DNA of 64,000 nt from Pseudomonas sp. 21 (lineage in GTDB: Bacteria; Pseudomonadota; Gammaproteobacteria; Pseudomonadales; Pseudomonadaceae): assembly GCF_000955805.1 (NCBI RefSeq), contig NZ_JYOA01000005.1, positions 322,635 to 386,634 on the forward strand. Direction: 5' to 3'. Below the pieces are notes generated by a model. That model worked only from the letters and a program-made list of their open reading frames with translations. It was not told the origin of the DNA and did not search any database. Positions 35,306-44,110 of this stretch are shown here, piece after piece. Every line of letters begins with the position of its first letter. The first letter of the stretch is position 1. The translations under genes were made by a program, and so were the position numbers.

Positions 35306-37003
35306 TTATGCCTGAGCCGACCAGAAGAACTCCACGGAGACCGCCTTGCCGTCGCCCGACCACTGACAGCGGTCAGACAGCTGCCGGACCAGTGTCAGGC
35401 CGCGCCCGCAGAGGCTGCCGGCAGCCCGCTGCGAAGCCAGCACCGCGCCCACGTCGAAACCGTCGCCGCTGTCCTCCACCCGCACCAGCAGGCGCCCGCC
35501 ATCGCCGTGGGGGGCGAGGTCGAGATGGAAGCGCACGAAGCCGTCGCGCAGGGTGACCAGGCGCTTGCTGCGCTCCTGGTAGTAGCGGGCGAAGCCGGCG
35601 GCGTCGCACTTGAGCGAGGAGTCCAGGCCCATCACGCCGTGTTCCAGGGCGTTGGAGTACAGCTCGGCGAGCACGGTGTAGAGCGCACCGCCGCGCGGGC
35701 GCAGGTCCTGCACTTCCATCAGCAGCTGCAGCAGGAAGGGCAGCGGGTTGAAGTTGCGCAGGGTCGGCGCGCGGAATTCGAAGCTGGCGGACCAGTCCAG
35801 CGGGCTGCTCAGGCCGTTGTCGGAGAACGCCAGCGGCGGGCGCTGCAGCGAATCCTCGGGGACCAGCGCGATCTCCAGCATGCTGACGTCGTCCTGGGCC
35901 TCGCCGCGAAACCGCGCCACCGCCGCCTGAATGCCGTCGAACAGGCGCGACGGCGCGAGGCCCTCGCCGAACACTTGCTGCAGGCGCTCCTCACCGAAAG
36001 CTTCGCCCGCGGCATTGCGCGCCTCCAGCACGCCATCGGAGAAGAGGAACACGCGGTCGCCCTCCTCCATCGCATAGACCTCGCAATGGTCGCTGAAGGC
36101 CGACGAGTCGAGAATGCCCAGCGGCAGATGCCGCGAAACCAGCGGCTGCAGTTCGCCGCTGTCGTGGCGGTGCAGGTAGCCGTTGGGCAGGCCACCGTTC
36201 CACACCTCCACCAGGCCGCGCTGGAAGCTCAGGTTGAGCACCGCGGCGCAGCAGAACACGCCGACCGGGAGAATGCGTTTGAGCTTGGCGTTCATCTCGC
36301 GAAGGATGTCCGCCATGGGGTAGCCCTTGGCGGTCATGCCATAGAACACCTCGGCCAGCGGCATGGCGCCGATGGCGGCCGGCAAGCCGTGGCCGGTGAA
36401 ATCGCCAAGCAGCACGTGCATGCCGCCGGAGGGCTTGAACGCCGCCAGCAGCAGGTCGCCGTTGAACAGCGCGAAGGGCGATTGCAGGTAGCGGATGTTC
36501 GCCGCGTTCAGGCAGCCCGAGTGCGCCACCTTGTCGAACACCGCCTTGGCCACCCGCTGCTCGTTGAGCAGGTGTTCGTTGTGCCGGGCGATCAGGTCGC
36601 GCTGCTCCAGCACCATCCGCTGCAGGTGATGCAGGCGCCCCATGGCGCGGATCTTGGCTTCGAGGATGACGCGGTTGTAGGGCTTGGAGAGAAAGTCATC
36701 GCCGCCTGCCTCCAGGCTCTGCACCAGCGCTTCGGGCTCGCTCAGCGAAGTGAGGAAGATGATCGGGACCAGTTCTTCGCCTGCCTGCCGGCGAATCCGC
36801 CGCGCCGCCTCGAAGCCATCCATCACCGGCATCAGCGCATCCATCAGCACCAGCTGCGGGCGCTCCTGGGCGAACAGCGCGAGCGCTTCCAGCCCGTTGG
36901 CGGCGGTGAGCACCCGATGGCCCTGGCGGCTGACGATGGTCGACAGCAGCAGGCGGTCGGCGGCGTTGTCGTCGGCGATCAGGACGGTGAGGAGTTCGGA
37001 CAT
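35306..37003 (-). CDS. hsbR: Response regulator / PP2C phosphatase-kinase HsbR
   Basis: The 565-residue protein has a receiver domain (1-125; VLIADDNAADR, phospho-acceptor Asp55 in LVLMDALMPVMDG). A central SpoIIE/PP2C-type phosphatase domain spans residues ~160-390 (LLGDFTGHGLPAAIGAMPLAEVF, FLFSDGVLEARN, DDVSMLEI). A C-terminal HATPase_c/RsbW-like kinase domain follows (LAELYSNALEHGVMGLD, RVEDSGDGFD, GRGLTLVRQL). In P. aeruginosa HsbR both phosphorylates and dephosphorylates HsbA under HptB control. ATG 37003 is used; an upstream GTG (37015) is possible. Confidence 0.93.
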   Translation of the reverse strand: MSELLTVLIADDNAADRLLLSTIVSRQGHRVLTAANGLEALALFAQERPQLVLMDALMPVMDGFEAARRIRRQAGEELVPIIFLTSLSEPEALVQSLEAGGDDFLSKPYNRVILEAKIRAMGRLHHLQRMVLEQRDLIARHNEHLLNEQRVAKAVFDKVAHSGCLNAANIRYLQSPFALFNGDLLLAAFKPSGGMHVLLGDFTGHGLPAAIGAMPLAEVFYGMTAKGYPMADILREMNAKLKRILPVGVFCCAAVLNLSFQRGLVEVWNGGLPNGYLHRHDSGELQPLVSRHLPLGILDSSAFSDHCEVYAMEEGDRVFLFSDGVLEARNAAGEAFGEERLQQVFGEGLAPSRLFDGIQAAVARFRGEAQDDVSMLEIALVPEDSLQRPPLAFSDNGLSSPLDWSASFEFRAPTLRNFNPLPFLLQLLMEVQDLRPRGGALYTVLAELYSNALEHGVMGLDSSLKCDAAGFARYYQERSKRLVTLRDGFVRFHLDLAPHGDGGRLLVRVEDSGDGFDVGAVLASQRAAGSLCGRGLTLVRQLSDRCQWSGDGKAVSVEFFWSAQA

Positions 37004-37031
37004 GGCCGTTGCCACTGCAAAGCGCGCCGCG

Positions 37032-37337
37032 TCAGCTGATCTTGAACAGCTGCTCGAAATTGGAGATGGACAGCACCTTGCGCACGTCCGGGTTGCAATG
37101 CGCCAGGCTGATCTGCGCGCTCTCGCCGCCAGCGTGGTCGCGCAGCAGCAGGAGCATGCCCAGCGCCGAGCTATCGAGGTAGGTGGCGCCCTTCAGGTCC
37201 ACCACGTAGCGCTTGGGCGTCGCTTCGACACGCTCGTAGGCATTGCGGAATTCCTGGTGTGCGCCGAAATCGAAACGTCCCTGGACCACGATGGTGAGCT
37301 CCTGCCCGTCGGCGGAGGGAACGGAAGTGATGGCCAT
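37032..37337 (-). CDS. hsbA: Anti-anti-sigma factor HsbA (STAS domain)
   Basis: The 101-residue STAS-domain protein has the conserved phospho-serine region DLKGATYLDSSALGMLLLL; Ser56 aligns with the phosphorylated Ser of P. aeruginosa HsbA. Unphosphorylated HsbA binds FlgM and frees FliA, while the phosphorylated form works with the diguanylate cyclase HsbD (established in P. aeruginosa). It has a strong Shine-Dalgarno (AAGGAG) and is first in the hsbA-hsbR-hptB order. Confidence 0.93.
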   Translation of the reverse strand: MAITSVPSADGQELTIVVQGRFDFGAHQEFRNAYERVEATPKRYVVDLKGATYLDSSALGMLLLLRDHAGGESAQISLAHCNPDVRKVLSISNFEQLFKIS

Positions 37338-37585
37338 GGGATTCTCCTTATCGATCGATGGTCGCGCACGAGCTTGAAGATGTAGCAGCTAGCGATGACA
37401 GCGGCAACCTCGGCGAGCGATGGGAAACCGCCTCGCCAGACCGGTCGAACGGCACCCGCCAGGTCGATTAATGGACCACCGGTCGCCACAGACCCGACGA
37501 ATGCCTTTACCCTTTTACGCGTGCGACGCAGGACGAAGGCTCGCAAGAGGCCTTGGAGGGGTCGCACCCGCAAGCAGGGGGGAGC

Positions 37586-38302
37586 ATGTACAAGTCCATT
37601 CTCATCGCGGCCTGCGTGTTGTGCGCGGCGCCGTACGCAGGTGCCCAGGTGATGCAGCGCGAGCTGGGCGATTTCGACCTCAAGTTCGCCAACTCGCCGA
37701 CACGCAGCATGGCCCAGGGGCTGGTCCAGCCGGGCCAGGCCAACAGCGCCCAGGGCGGCCTCGACATCACCCACGACAGCGGTTGGTACGTCGGCAGCTG
37801 GACCTCGAACATCGAGCAGGAAAAGCCGCTGGAGATCGACAGCTACGCCGGCTTCAAACACCCGCTGGGTGACGGCAAGCTGGGCTACGAAGTGGGCACC
37901 CTGCGCTATAGCCGGCCGGAACAGCCCGACTACGACAGCCAGGCGCTGTATGGCGGCCTCTCGGTATTCGGCAGTCGTCTCGGCGCGGCCTACAGCGCCC
38001 AGGCCGGGCGCAGCACCACCACACTGTTCACCGACCTGGGCGTGCAGCCTGACCTCGGCTTCGACGTGACCTTCAAGTACTCCACCTACAACCTTGCCTC
38101 CCCCGTGAGCCTGAACAGCGGTGGCAGCGTCAGCGAATTCGGTGACTGGTCGGTGAACTTCAGCCGCCCCTGGAACGGCATCGACCTGAACTTCTCCTAC
38201 AGCGGCAGCAGCCTCACCGGCGGCGACTGCAGCGCCTACTCCGGGCATAACGCCTATTGCGACTCGGCGTTCATGTTCAAGGCCTCGCGGCCGTTCTTCT
38301 GA
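37586..38302 (+). CDS. TorF-family putative outer membrane porin
   Basis: The 238-residue protein has a signal peptide (MYKSILIAACVLCAAPYAGA). The body is built of amphipathic beta-strands with aromatic girdles (GGLDITHDSGWYVGSWTSNIEQ, YAGFKHPLGDGKLGYEVGTLRYSRPE, FGDWSVNFSRPWNGIDLNFSYSGSSLTG) and ends in Phe (ASRPFF), the usual terminal residue for BamA-assembled porins. This matches the TorF/TIGR02001 family. Two Cys (GGDCSAYSG, NAYCDSAF) may form a disulfide. It is divergent from hsbA and is not a flagellar gene. ATG 37586 follows GGGGGGAG. Confidence 0.82.
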   Translation: MYKSILIAACVLCAAPYAGAQVMQRELGDFDLKFANSPTRSMAQGLVQPGQANSAQGGLDITHDSGWYVGSWTSNIEQEKPLEIDSYAGFKHPLGDGKLGYEVGTLRYSRPEQPDYDSQALYGGLSVFGSRLGAAYSAQAGRSTTTLFTDLGVQPDLGFDVTFKYSTYNLASPVSLNSGGSVSEFGDWSVNFSRPWNGIDLNFSYSGSSLTGGDCSAYSGHNAYCDSAFMFKASRPFF

Positions 38303-38333
38303 GCCTGGGCATTTTCAGTCCCCGAAGCACCCA

Positions 38334-38370
38334 CACCCCAGCCCTCTCCCTCTGGGGGAGGGCTGGGGTG
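38334..38370. repeat. GC-rich hairpin after the TorF-like gene
   Basis: CACCCCAGCCCTCTCCC (38334-38350) pairs with GGGGAGGGCTGGGGTG (38355-38370) with one bulged base and a four-base loop. It stands 32 bases after the porin stop. No T run follows on either strand, so it is better read as a repeat or mRNA-end structure than as a classical terminator. Confidence 0.65.
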
Positions 38371-38487
38371 AAAGGTAAACCGAGTACCGACGGTCGGCGG
38401 CGGCGAAAGAGTCAATTTCATTCAAGAGCACCGCTGCACAAGGGGCTACTCTGCCAGTCACCACCCCACGCCCGCAGGCTCTGACCC

Positions 38488-39288
38488 ATGCTGCACCGAG
38501 TGAACTGCACCTCCGCCGCCCTGCCCGGCCTGCGCATCGTCGAGATACTCACGCAGCGCAGCTTCCCGCGCCACGCCCACGACGAGTACGGCATCGGCGT
38601 GATGCTCGAGGGCGGGCACCGCTCCTGGAGCGGCCGCGGCCAGGTCGAAGCCGGGCCCTGCGACATCATCACCGTGAACCCCAATGAGCTGCATGACGGC
38701 ATTCCCCTGCGCGGTGCGCCGCGGCGCTGGTGGATGCTCTACGTCGAGCCGACGCTGCTGGCAGAACTGGCCGGCGGGGAAATGGCCCGTCGCGAGTTCA
38801 CCCTCCCCGCCCTCGCCGACCCGCCACTTGCCCAGCGCATCGCCAGCTTGCTGCAACAGCTGCCGGGCGCTTGTGCAGATGAGGCCGGCGAAGGCGTGCT
38901 TGACCTGTTCGGCGAGTTGCTCGACCCGCGCCTCGATACGAGTGTGGTGCCCCTGCCTTCGCGGAGCGTGGCGCGCATGCTCGAACGGATTCACGACGAT
39001 CCGCGCAATGCCCCCGCGCTGGCGGAACTGGCCGGCATCGCCGGGCTGACGCCCTACGCGGCGCTACGTCGCTTCCGCCGCGAACTGGGCACCACGCCCC
39101 ACGCCTACCTCCTGCAGTACCGCGTGCGACAGGCCCACAAGGCCATCGGCGAGGGCCGCACACTGGCCGACGCCGCCCTGCTCGCCGGCTTCGCCGACCA
39201 GTCGCACATGACCCGCGCCTTCGCCCGCCAGCTCGGGCTGACGCCGGGGCAATGGCGCTCATCGTTCAGGCAACCACCAGCGCCCTGA
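38488..39288 (+). CDS. AraC-family transcriptional regulator
   Basis: The 266-residue protein has an N-terminal cupin-like sensing domain (FPRHAHDEYGIGVMLEGGHRSW, GPCDIITVNPNELHDG). A C-terminal AraC DNA-binding domain has two helix-turn-helix motifs (APALAELAGIAGLTPYAALRRFRRELG and LADAALLAGFADQSHMTRAFARQLGLTPGQWR). It is followed 50 bases later on the same strand by a LysE-type exporter, which is its most likely target. The ligand is unknown. Confidence 0.9.
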   Translation: MLHRVNCTSAALPGLRIVEILTQRSFPRHAHDEYGIGVMLEGGHRSWSGRGQVEAGPCDIITVNPNELHDGIPLRGAPRRWWMLYVEPTLLAELAGGEMARREFTLPALADPPLAQRIASLLQQLPGACADEAGEGVLDLFGELLDPRLDTSVVPLPSRSVARMLERIHDDPRNAPALAELAGIAGLTPYAALRRFRRELGTTPHAYLLQYRVRQAHKAIGEGRTLADAALLAGFADQSHMTRAFARQLGLTPGQWRSSFRQPPAP

Positions 39289-39337
39289 ATCCGCAGGCCC
39301 CACGGCCTCGCCTCTCCCACACAGGAAACCCACGGGA

Positions 39338-39955
39338 ATGAACTCAGAATTCCTGCTGACGGCGTTCGTCGTCGTATTGCTGCCCGGCACCGGCGTGCTC
39401 TACACCCTGGCTGTCGGTCTCGGCCTTGGCGCCCGCGCAGCCAGCCTCGCGGCACTGGGCTGCACGCTGGGCATGGTCCCGCAATTGCTGCTCGCCACTT
39501 TCGGCCTGTCGGTGATCCTGCAGGCCAGCGCGGCCAGCTTCCAGATCATCCGGCTACTGGGCACGGCCTATCTGCTGTTCATTGCCTGGCAGGTGTTTCG
39601 AGGCAGCGGCGCCCTGGCGCTGGATTCGGCCAGCAGCCCGCGCAGCACCCCGCAACTGGTGGGTACCGGGCTCTGGCTGAACCTGCTCAACCCCAAGCTC
39701 GGGCTGTTCTTCCTGGCCTTCCTGCCGCAATTCGTACCGGCCGGCAGCGAGGACGCGCGAGGGCTGTTCCTGGTGCTGGGCCTGGTGTTCGCGCTGATGA
39801 CCTTCGTCGTGTTCATCGGCTACGGGCTGCTGGCTTCCTGGGTACGCGATTACGTGATCGGGCGTCCGGCGGTGATGACGCTGATCCGCTGGAGCTTCAC
39901 CCTCGCCTTCGTCGCACTGGCGCTACGACTGGCTGTCGAGACGCTTGCCCCCTGA
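39338..39955 (+). CDS. LysE/RhtB-family exporter
   Basis: The 205-residue inner membrane protein has about six helices. The family N-terminus reads FLLTAFVVVLLPGTGVLYTLAVGLGLG, and the mid-protein family motif is GTGLWLNLLNPKLGLFFLAFLPQFV. The family exports amino acids or related small molecules; the substrate here is unknown. It is probably co-transcribed with, or controlled by, the adjacent AraC regulator. Confidence 0.92.
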   Translation: MNSEFLLTAFVVVLLPGTGVLYTLAVGLGLGARAASLAALGCTLGMVPQLLLATFGLSVILQASAASFQIIRLLGTAYLLFIAWQVFRGSGALALDSASSPRSTPQLVGTGLWLNLLNPKLGLFFLAFLPQFVPAGSEDARGLFLVLGLVFALMTFVVFIGYGLLASWVRDYVIGRPAVMTLIRWSFTLAFVALALRLAVETLAP

Positions 39956-39964
39956 ACACCCGTC

Positions 39965-40618
39965 CTAGCCGATCAGCCCCGCGCCCATATTGATCGCCAG
40001 CCCGAGGATCGCGGTGTTGAACAGGAAGCCGATCACCGAGTGCGCCAGCACCACTTTGCGCATCGCACGCGAGGCGACTTCCACGTCAGAGGTCTGCACC
40101 GCCACGCTGAGGGTGAAGGAGAAGTAGAGGAAGTCCCAGTAGTCCGGATTCTTCTCGCCCTCGGGGAAGCGCAGCACCGGCTCCGCCGCAGCGGCCGAAT
40201 AGAACTGTCGGGCGTAGTGCATGGTGAAGATGGTGCCGATGAGGAACCAGGACCCCAGCACCGTGCTGGCGGTAAAGGCGTAGCGGACGATCCTCTCGCT
40301 GCCGTTGGCATGCCCGGCGGTGGCCAGCTCGACGACGATGGCGACCAGGCTGGCCACGGCGGCTACGGTGACCAGCACCAGCACCGCCTCGGCGTTCTCG
40401 TCCTCGATCTCGGCCAGCCGGCGCACTTCGGCGGGCGCAGCGCGCAGGGCCAGCCAGCCGATCAGCAGCACGTAGAGCCAGGCCATGCAGTTCCAGCCCA
40501 GCAGCACGCGGGTCATGGGCGCAAACGGGTAGCACGCCAGCCCCACCAGCACACCCATGACGACGGAGCTGATCAGTCGCGGATGCGCCTGCAAAAGGGC
40601 TCGGTTCAGGCGCAGCAT
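39965..40618 (-). CDS. DUF1345 membrane protein
   Basis: The 217-residue protein has about five membrane helices and the family region [25 protein letters not shown] followed by [22 protein letters not shown]. This resembles the pore-proximal arrangement of two-helix ion channels, but no function is established. ATG 40618 ([15 protein letters not shown]) is chosen; it overlaps the 3' end of the upstream kinase-like gene by 13 bases, so the two are coupled. Confidence 0.85.
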   Translation of the reverse strand: MLRLNRALLQAHPRLISSVVMGVLVGLACYPFAPMTRVLLGWNCMAWLYVLLIGWLALRAAPAEVRRLAEIEDENAEAVLVLVTVAAVASLVAIVVELATAGHANGSERIVRYAFTASTVLGSWFLIGTIFTMHYARQFYSAAAAEPVLRFPEGEKNPDYWDFLYFSFTLSVAVQTSDVEVASRAMRKVVLAHSVIGFLFNTAILGLAINMGAGLIG

Positions 40619-41442
40619 GCCATGCGGTCCAGCTCGGCGGCGGCCAGGTGCGCCACACTCAGGTCGCTGTCGGCGGCCATGCCGTCGTCGAGGAACCAGG
40701 CGGCGGAGAGTCCGGCGAAAGCCAGCACCCATTCCAGCAAGCGGCGCCGGTCGACGCGCGCGTGCTCGACGATCACGTCGAGCTGACGCAGGAAGCGCGT
40801 ACGCTCGCGGGAGGTCGGCAGGTCCGGATTGCACAGCAGGTTGGCGTAGTCGAACAGCCGCTCGCCGCAGAGACGCTTGGGGTCGATGGCCCGCCAACCG
40901 CGCTCGGCGAAATCCAGAATGTTGTCATGGTGAATGTCGCCATGCAGCACGCACTGGTCATGCTCGCTGGCCAGCAACGCTTCGGCGGTTTCCAGGCAGC
41001 GCGGGAACAGGCCGCCATAGCGCACGGCGGCAGGCGCGAGATCGCGGAACCACTCGCGCAGGCCGATCACCTCCGGCAGGGGTTTTTCCCTTGGCTGGTG
41101 CAGCTTGCGCACGACATTGCAGACGATCCGGCTGGCCTGGTCGTCCTCGCCGTGCAGCGCCATGTGCATCAGCGACCGCGTGCCCTCGGCGCGCTCCATG
41201 AGGATGGTGTCGCCGTCGTAGGCATAGACCAGCGCAGCGCCGTCGCCGTCCCACCAGTCGAGCACCTTCGAACCCAGGCGCTCGTCGACGTCCAGGGCGC
41301 GCTTGAGCATTGCCGCCCGGCCCTGCCAGCGAACCGGCAACAGGTGGCTGCTCGGCGTGATGATCGGCTCGCCTTCGGCGCTGAGGCACCACAGGGAGAA
41401 GACGTGCTGGAAATCCACAGGCACGGGAGCGGGAAGCGGCAT
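40606..41442 (-). CDS. Aminoglycoside/hydroxyurea-resistance-type kinase (APH(6)/hur-like)
   Basis: The 278-residue protein has an aminoglycoside-phosphotransferase fold. The catalytic loop reads [15 protein letters not shown], with the metal-binding segment [23 protein letters not shown]. The arrangement HGD-x-H-x-x-N and AIDPK matches the APH(6)/hydroxyurea-kinase group rather than APH(3'). Many such chromosomal homologues have no proven resistance activity, so substrate and phenotype are unknown. It is minus strand, overlaps the DUF1345 gene and stands just downstream of fliJ. Confidence 0.85.
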   Translation of the reverse strand: MPLPAPVPVDFQHVFSLWCLSAEGEPIITPSSHLLPVRWQGRAAMLKRALDVDERLGSKVLDWWDGDGAALVYAYDGDTILMERAEGTRSLMHMALHGEDDQASRIVCNVVRKLHQPREKPLPEVIGLREWFRDLAPAAVRYGGLFPRCLETAEALLASEHDQCVLHGDIHHDNILDFAERGWRAIDPKRLCGERLFDYANLLCNPDLPTSRERTRFLRQLDVIVEHARVDRRRLLEWVLAFAGLSAAWFLDDGMAADSDLSVAHLAAAELDRMACCA

Positions 41443-41494
41443 GGACAGGTTCCGGTCGTGATCTGACAGCAGCCTAGCACGGCCGCGGGCCGGG

Positions 41495-41938
41495 TCAGTC
41501 GGCGGAAGGTTTCAGGCGCTGGGCGAATTCGTCGAGCTGCTTCTGCTCGTACTTGTCGGCGGCCAGGCGCGCTTCCTCGCGGTAGCGTTCCACCAGCTTG
41601 CGCAGGCCTTCGAGGCGAGCGTACTTCTCCTGCCAGATGACCCGCGCCTTGCCCACGTTGGTCTCGTGGAAAGCCACCGAGCGATTCTGCTGCTCGACGG
41701 CGCCTTCGAGCTGGGACAGGAAGCGCTGGTAGTTGATCAGCCACTGGCCGCTGACGCCCTGCTGGCCGTTGCTGATCCATTGCTGCTGGTAGTCGTAGCG
41801 GTAGCGCTCCAGCTCGGCGAGCTTGCGCTGCGCCTGCTGCAACTGGCCCTGCATCTGGCCGAGCTGGCGAGCGGCCTCGCGCTCGGCCTTGAGCGCCATG
41901 TCCACCACCGGGGCGAGGCGTTCGGCGCGGCGGTTCAT
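41495..41938 (-). CDS. fliJ: Flagellar export chaperone FliJ
   Basis: FliJ is a 147-residue coiled-coil protein that links the FliI ATPase ring to FlhA and escorts export chaperones. It is almost wholly helical with heptad pattern (MALKAEREAARQLGQMQGQLQQ, LAELERYRYDYQQQW) and a conserved C-terminal helix (LVERYREEARLAADKYEQKQLDEFAQR). It follows fliI by 28 bases. Confidence 0.95.
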   Translation of the reverse strand: MNRRAERLAPVVDMALKAEREAARQLGQMQGQLQQAQRKLAELERYRYDYQQQWISNGQQGVSGQWLINYQRFLSQLEGAVEQQNRSVAFHETNVGKARVIWQEKYARLEGLRKLVERYREEARLAADKYEQKQLDEFAQRLKPSAD

Positions 41939-41966
41939 GCGCTACACCCTCCGTGCGCAATGCTCA

Positions 41967-43322
41967 TCAGCCGGCCTTGCCGCTGACCACCGCATCCAGC
42001 AGCAGGCGGCTGTCGTCGAGGTTCTGGCTCTCGTCGAGGGCCTGGCGCAGGAACTGGCGCATGATCGGGAAGCGCTGGATGGCCAGGTCGGTCTCCGGAT
42101 CGCCACCGGCCACGTAGGCGCCAACGCTGATCAGATCGCGGCTCTGCTGGTAGCGTGACCACAGTTGCTTGAAGCGCTGGGCATCACGCAGGTGTTCGGG
42201 TGTGGTGACCTGCGGCATCACCCGGCTGATCGAGGCTTCGATGTCGATGGCCGGGTAATGGCCTTCCTCGGCCAGCCGGCGCGACAGCACGAAGTGGCCG
42301 TCGAGAACGCCCCGTGCGGCATCGGCGATCGGGTCCTGCTGGTCGTCGCCCTCGCTGAGCACGGTGTAGAACGCAGTGATGGAACCGCCGCCCTTCTCCC
42401 CGTTGCCGGCGCGCTCGACGAGACGCGGCAACTTGGCGAACACCGACGGCGGGTAGCCCTTGGTCGCCGGCGGCTCGCCGATGGCCAGGGCGATCTCGCG
42501 CTGGGCCTGGGCATAACGGGTCAGGGAATCCATCAGCAGCAGGACGTTCTTGCCCTTGTCGCGGAAATACTCGGCGATTCGGGTGCAGTACTGCGCGGCG
42601 CGCAGGCGCATCAGCGGCGCATCGTCCGCCGGCGAGGCGACGACCACGGAGCGCTTGAGGCCTTCCTCGCCGAGGATGTGCTCAATGAATTCCTTCACCT
42701 CGCGGCCCCGTTCGCCGATCAGCCCGACGACGATGATGTCGGCCTTGGTGAAGCGGGTCATCATGCCCAGCAGCACGGATTTACCGACGCCGGTACCGGC
42801 GAACAGACCCAGGCGCTGGCCACGGCCGACGGTGAGCAGGGAGTTGATCGAGCGGATGCCGACGTCCATCGGCTCGTGGATCGGGTCGCGCGCCAGCGGG
42901 TTGATGATCGGGCCATCCATCGGCACCCAGTCCTCGGCGCGCATGCCGCCCTTGCCATCCAGGGCACGGCCGACACCGTCGAGCACGCGACCGAGCATGG
43001 ACATGCCCATGGGCAGCCGGCCGGAATCCGGCAGCGGCACCACGCGGGCGCCGGGGGCGATGCCAACGAGGCTGCCCACCGGCATCAGGTAGATCTTGCT
43101 GCCGGCGAAACCCATGACTTCGGCTTCCACCTGCACGGGGTGATAGCCGCCGTCGTTGATCACCTGGCAGCGGCTGCCGACGGCGGCCTGCAGGCCTTCG
43201 GCCTCCAGCGTCAGGCCGACCATGCGCAGCAGGCGGCCTTCCACCACCGGCTGGGTCGGCAGGCTCACGGCGTCGCTGTAGCCCTGCAGGCGGCGGGCGA
43301 AGCTGACGCGGTCAAGACGCAT
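41967..43322 (-). CDS. fliI: Flagellum-specific ATPase FliI
   Basis: FliI is the F1-beta-like ATPase of the flagellar export apparatus. The 451-residue protein has Walker A in [17 protein letters not shown] and Walker B region [37 protein letters not shown] (split), with [19 protein letters not shown]. It overlaps the fliH stop by ~11 bases and is upstream of fliJ. Confidence 0.97.
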   Translation of the reverse strand: MRLDRVSFARRLQGYSDAVSLPTQPVVEGRLLRMVGLTLEAEGLQAAVGSRCQVINDGGYHPVQVEAEVMGFAGSKIYLMPVGSLVGIAPGARVVPLPDSGRLPMGMSMLGRVLDGVGRALDGKGGMRAEDWVPMDGPIINPLARDPIHEPMDVGIRSINSLLTVGRGQRLGLFAGTGVGKSVLLGMMTRFTKADIIVVGLIGERGREVKEFIEHILGEEGLKRSVVVASPADDAPLMRLRAAQYCTRIAEYFRDKGKNVLLLMDSLTRYAQAQREIALAIGEPPATKGYPPSVFAKLPRLVERAGNGEKGGGSITAFYTVLSEGDDQQDPIADAARGVLDGHFVLSRRLAEEGHYPAIDIEASISRVMPQVTTPEHLRDAQRFKQLWSRYQQSRDLISVGAYVAGGDPETDLAIQRFPIMRQFLRQALDESQNLDDSRLLLDAVVSGKAG

Positions 43323-44109
43323 CGGAGCCGCCCAGATCGGCTTCGAGGTTCACATGCAGGTCTGGCTCCAGGGCGTGGGTCGCCTGGTCGCGCTGCTGCT
43401 CGAAGAGCTGCTTCACCGCCTGGGCCAGGCGCGTCTCGACAGTGGCGTCGATGCGCGAATGTTCGGTCTCGATGCGGCAGCCGCCGGGCAGCAGGCCGTC
43501 GTCCTCGATGATCTTCCAGCTTTCCTCGTGGCGGTCGCGCAGCGCTTTCACCAGTTCGAAGTCCTGCGGGTTGACCTGGATGCGGATATTGCTGGCGCCC
43601 ATGGGCAGCAGCTTGAGCGCCTCGCGCAGCACCAGGCGGATCTGGCTGGAGTCGGTGGCCAGCTCGCGCTGCACCACCTGGCGCACCACGTGGGTCACCA
43701 GGTTGAGCATGCCCTGTTCGAGCATCTGGTCCTGCTCGGCGATGGGATCGAGCAGGTGCGACATCAGGGTTTCGAGACTCTGCAGGCGCGGTTGCAGCGC
43801 CGCGTCGGCATCCTGACGCGCCTTGATCTGGCCGGCGTGGAAGCCGTCCTTCTCGCCGGTGGAAAAGCCCTCGTTGTAGGCCTCCTGACGGATCGCCTCG
43901 AGCTCGTCGAGCGTCAGCGGCTTGACCTCTTCCTCCGGCACCTCCTCGATCTGCGGCGGTTCCTCGATTTCCGGCTCGGGTTCCGGCTCGGGCTCGGGGG
44001 CCGGCCGCGCCGGGTCGAAGCTGGGCAGCGACCAGCGGTCGAAGCCCGCCACGTCGCGCGCGCGGATCAGTTCGCTGAGTTTGTCTTCGTCCTTCGCCGG
44101 CGGTACCAC
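43312..44109 (-). CDS. fliH: Flagellar assembly protein FliH
   Basis: FliH is the FliI regulator and stator-like linker to the C-ring. The 265-residue protein has [21 protein letters not shown] at the N-terminus, an acidic Glu/Pro run (residues ~37-60) and GXXXG-like helices ([25 protein letters not shown]). A C-terminal ATP-synthase-delta-like domain ends it. The GTG start lies right after the fliG stop, with GGAG nine bases upstream. Confidence 0.94.
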   Translation of the reverse strand: MVPPAKDEDKLSELIRARDVAGFDRWSLPSFDPARPAPEPEPEPEPEIEEPPQIEEVPEEEVKPLTLDELEAIRQEAYNEGFSTGEKDGFHAGQIKARQDADAALQPRLQSLETLMSHLLDPIAEQDQMLEQGMLNLVTHVVRQVVQRELATDSSQIRLVLREALKLLPMGASNIRIQVNPQDFELVKALRDRHEESWKIIEDDGLLPGGCRIETEHSRIDATVETRLAQAVKQLFEQQRDQATHALEPDLHVNLEADLGGSDAS

Positions 44110-44110
44110 G

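Noticed and set aside
37345-37380. Possible sigma-28 site upstream of hsbA ending ATCGATAA
   Set aside because: The upstream TAAA half is missing at the right distance, and the match overlaps the ribosome binding site.
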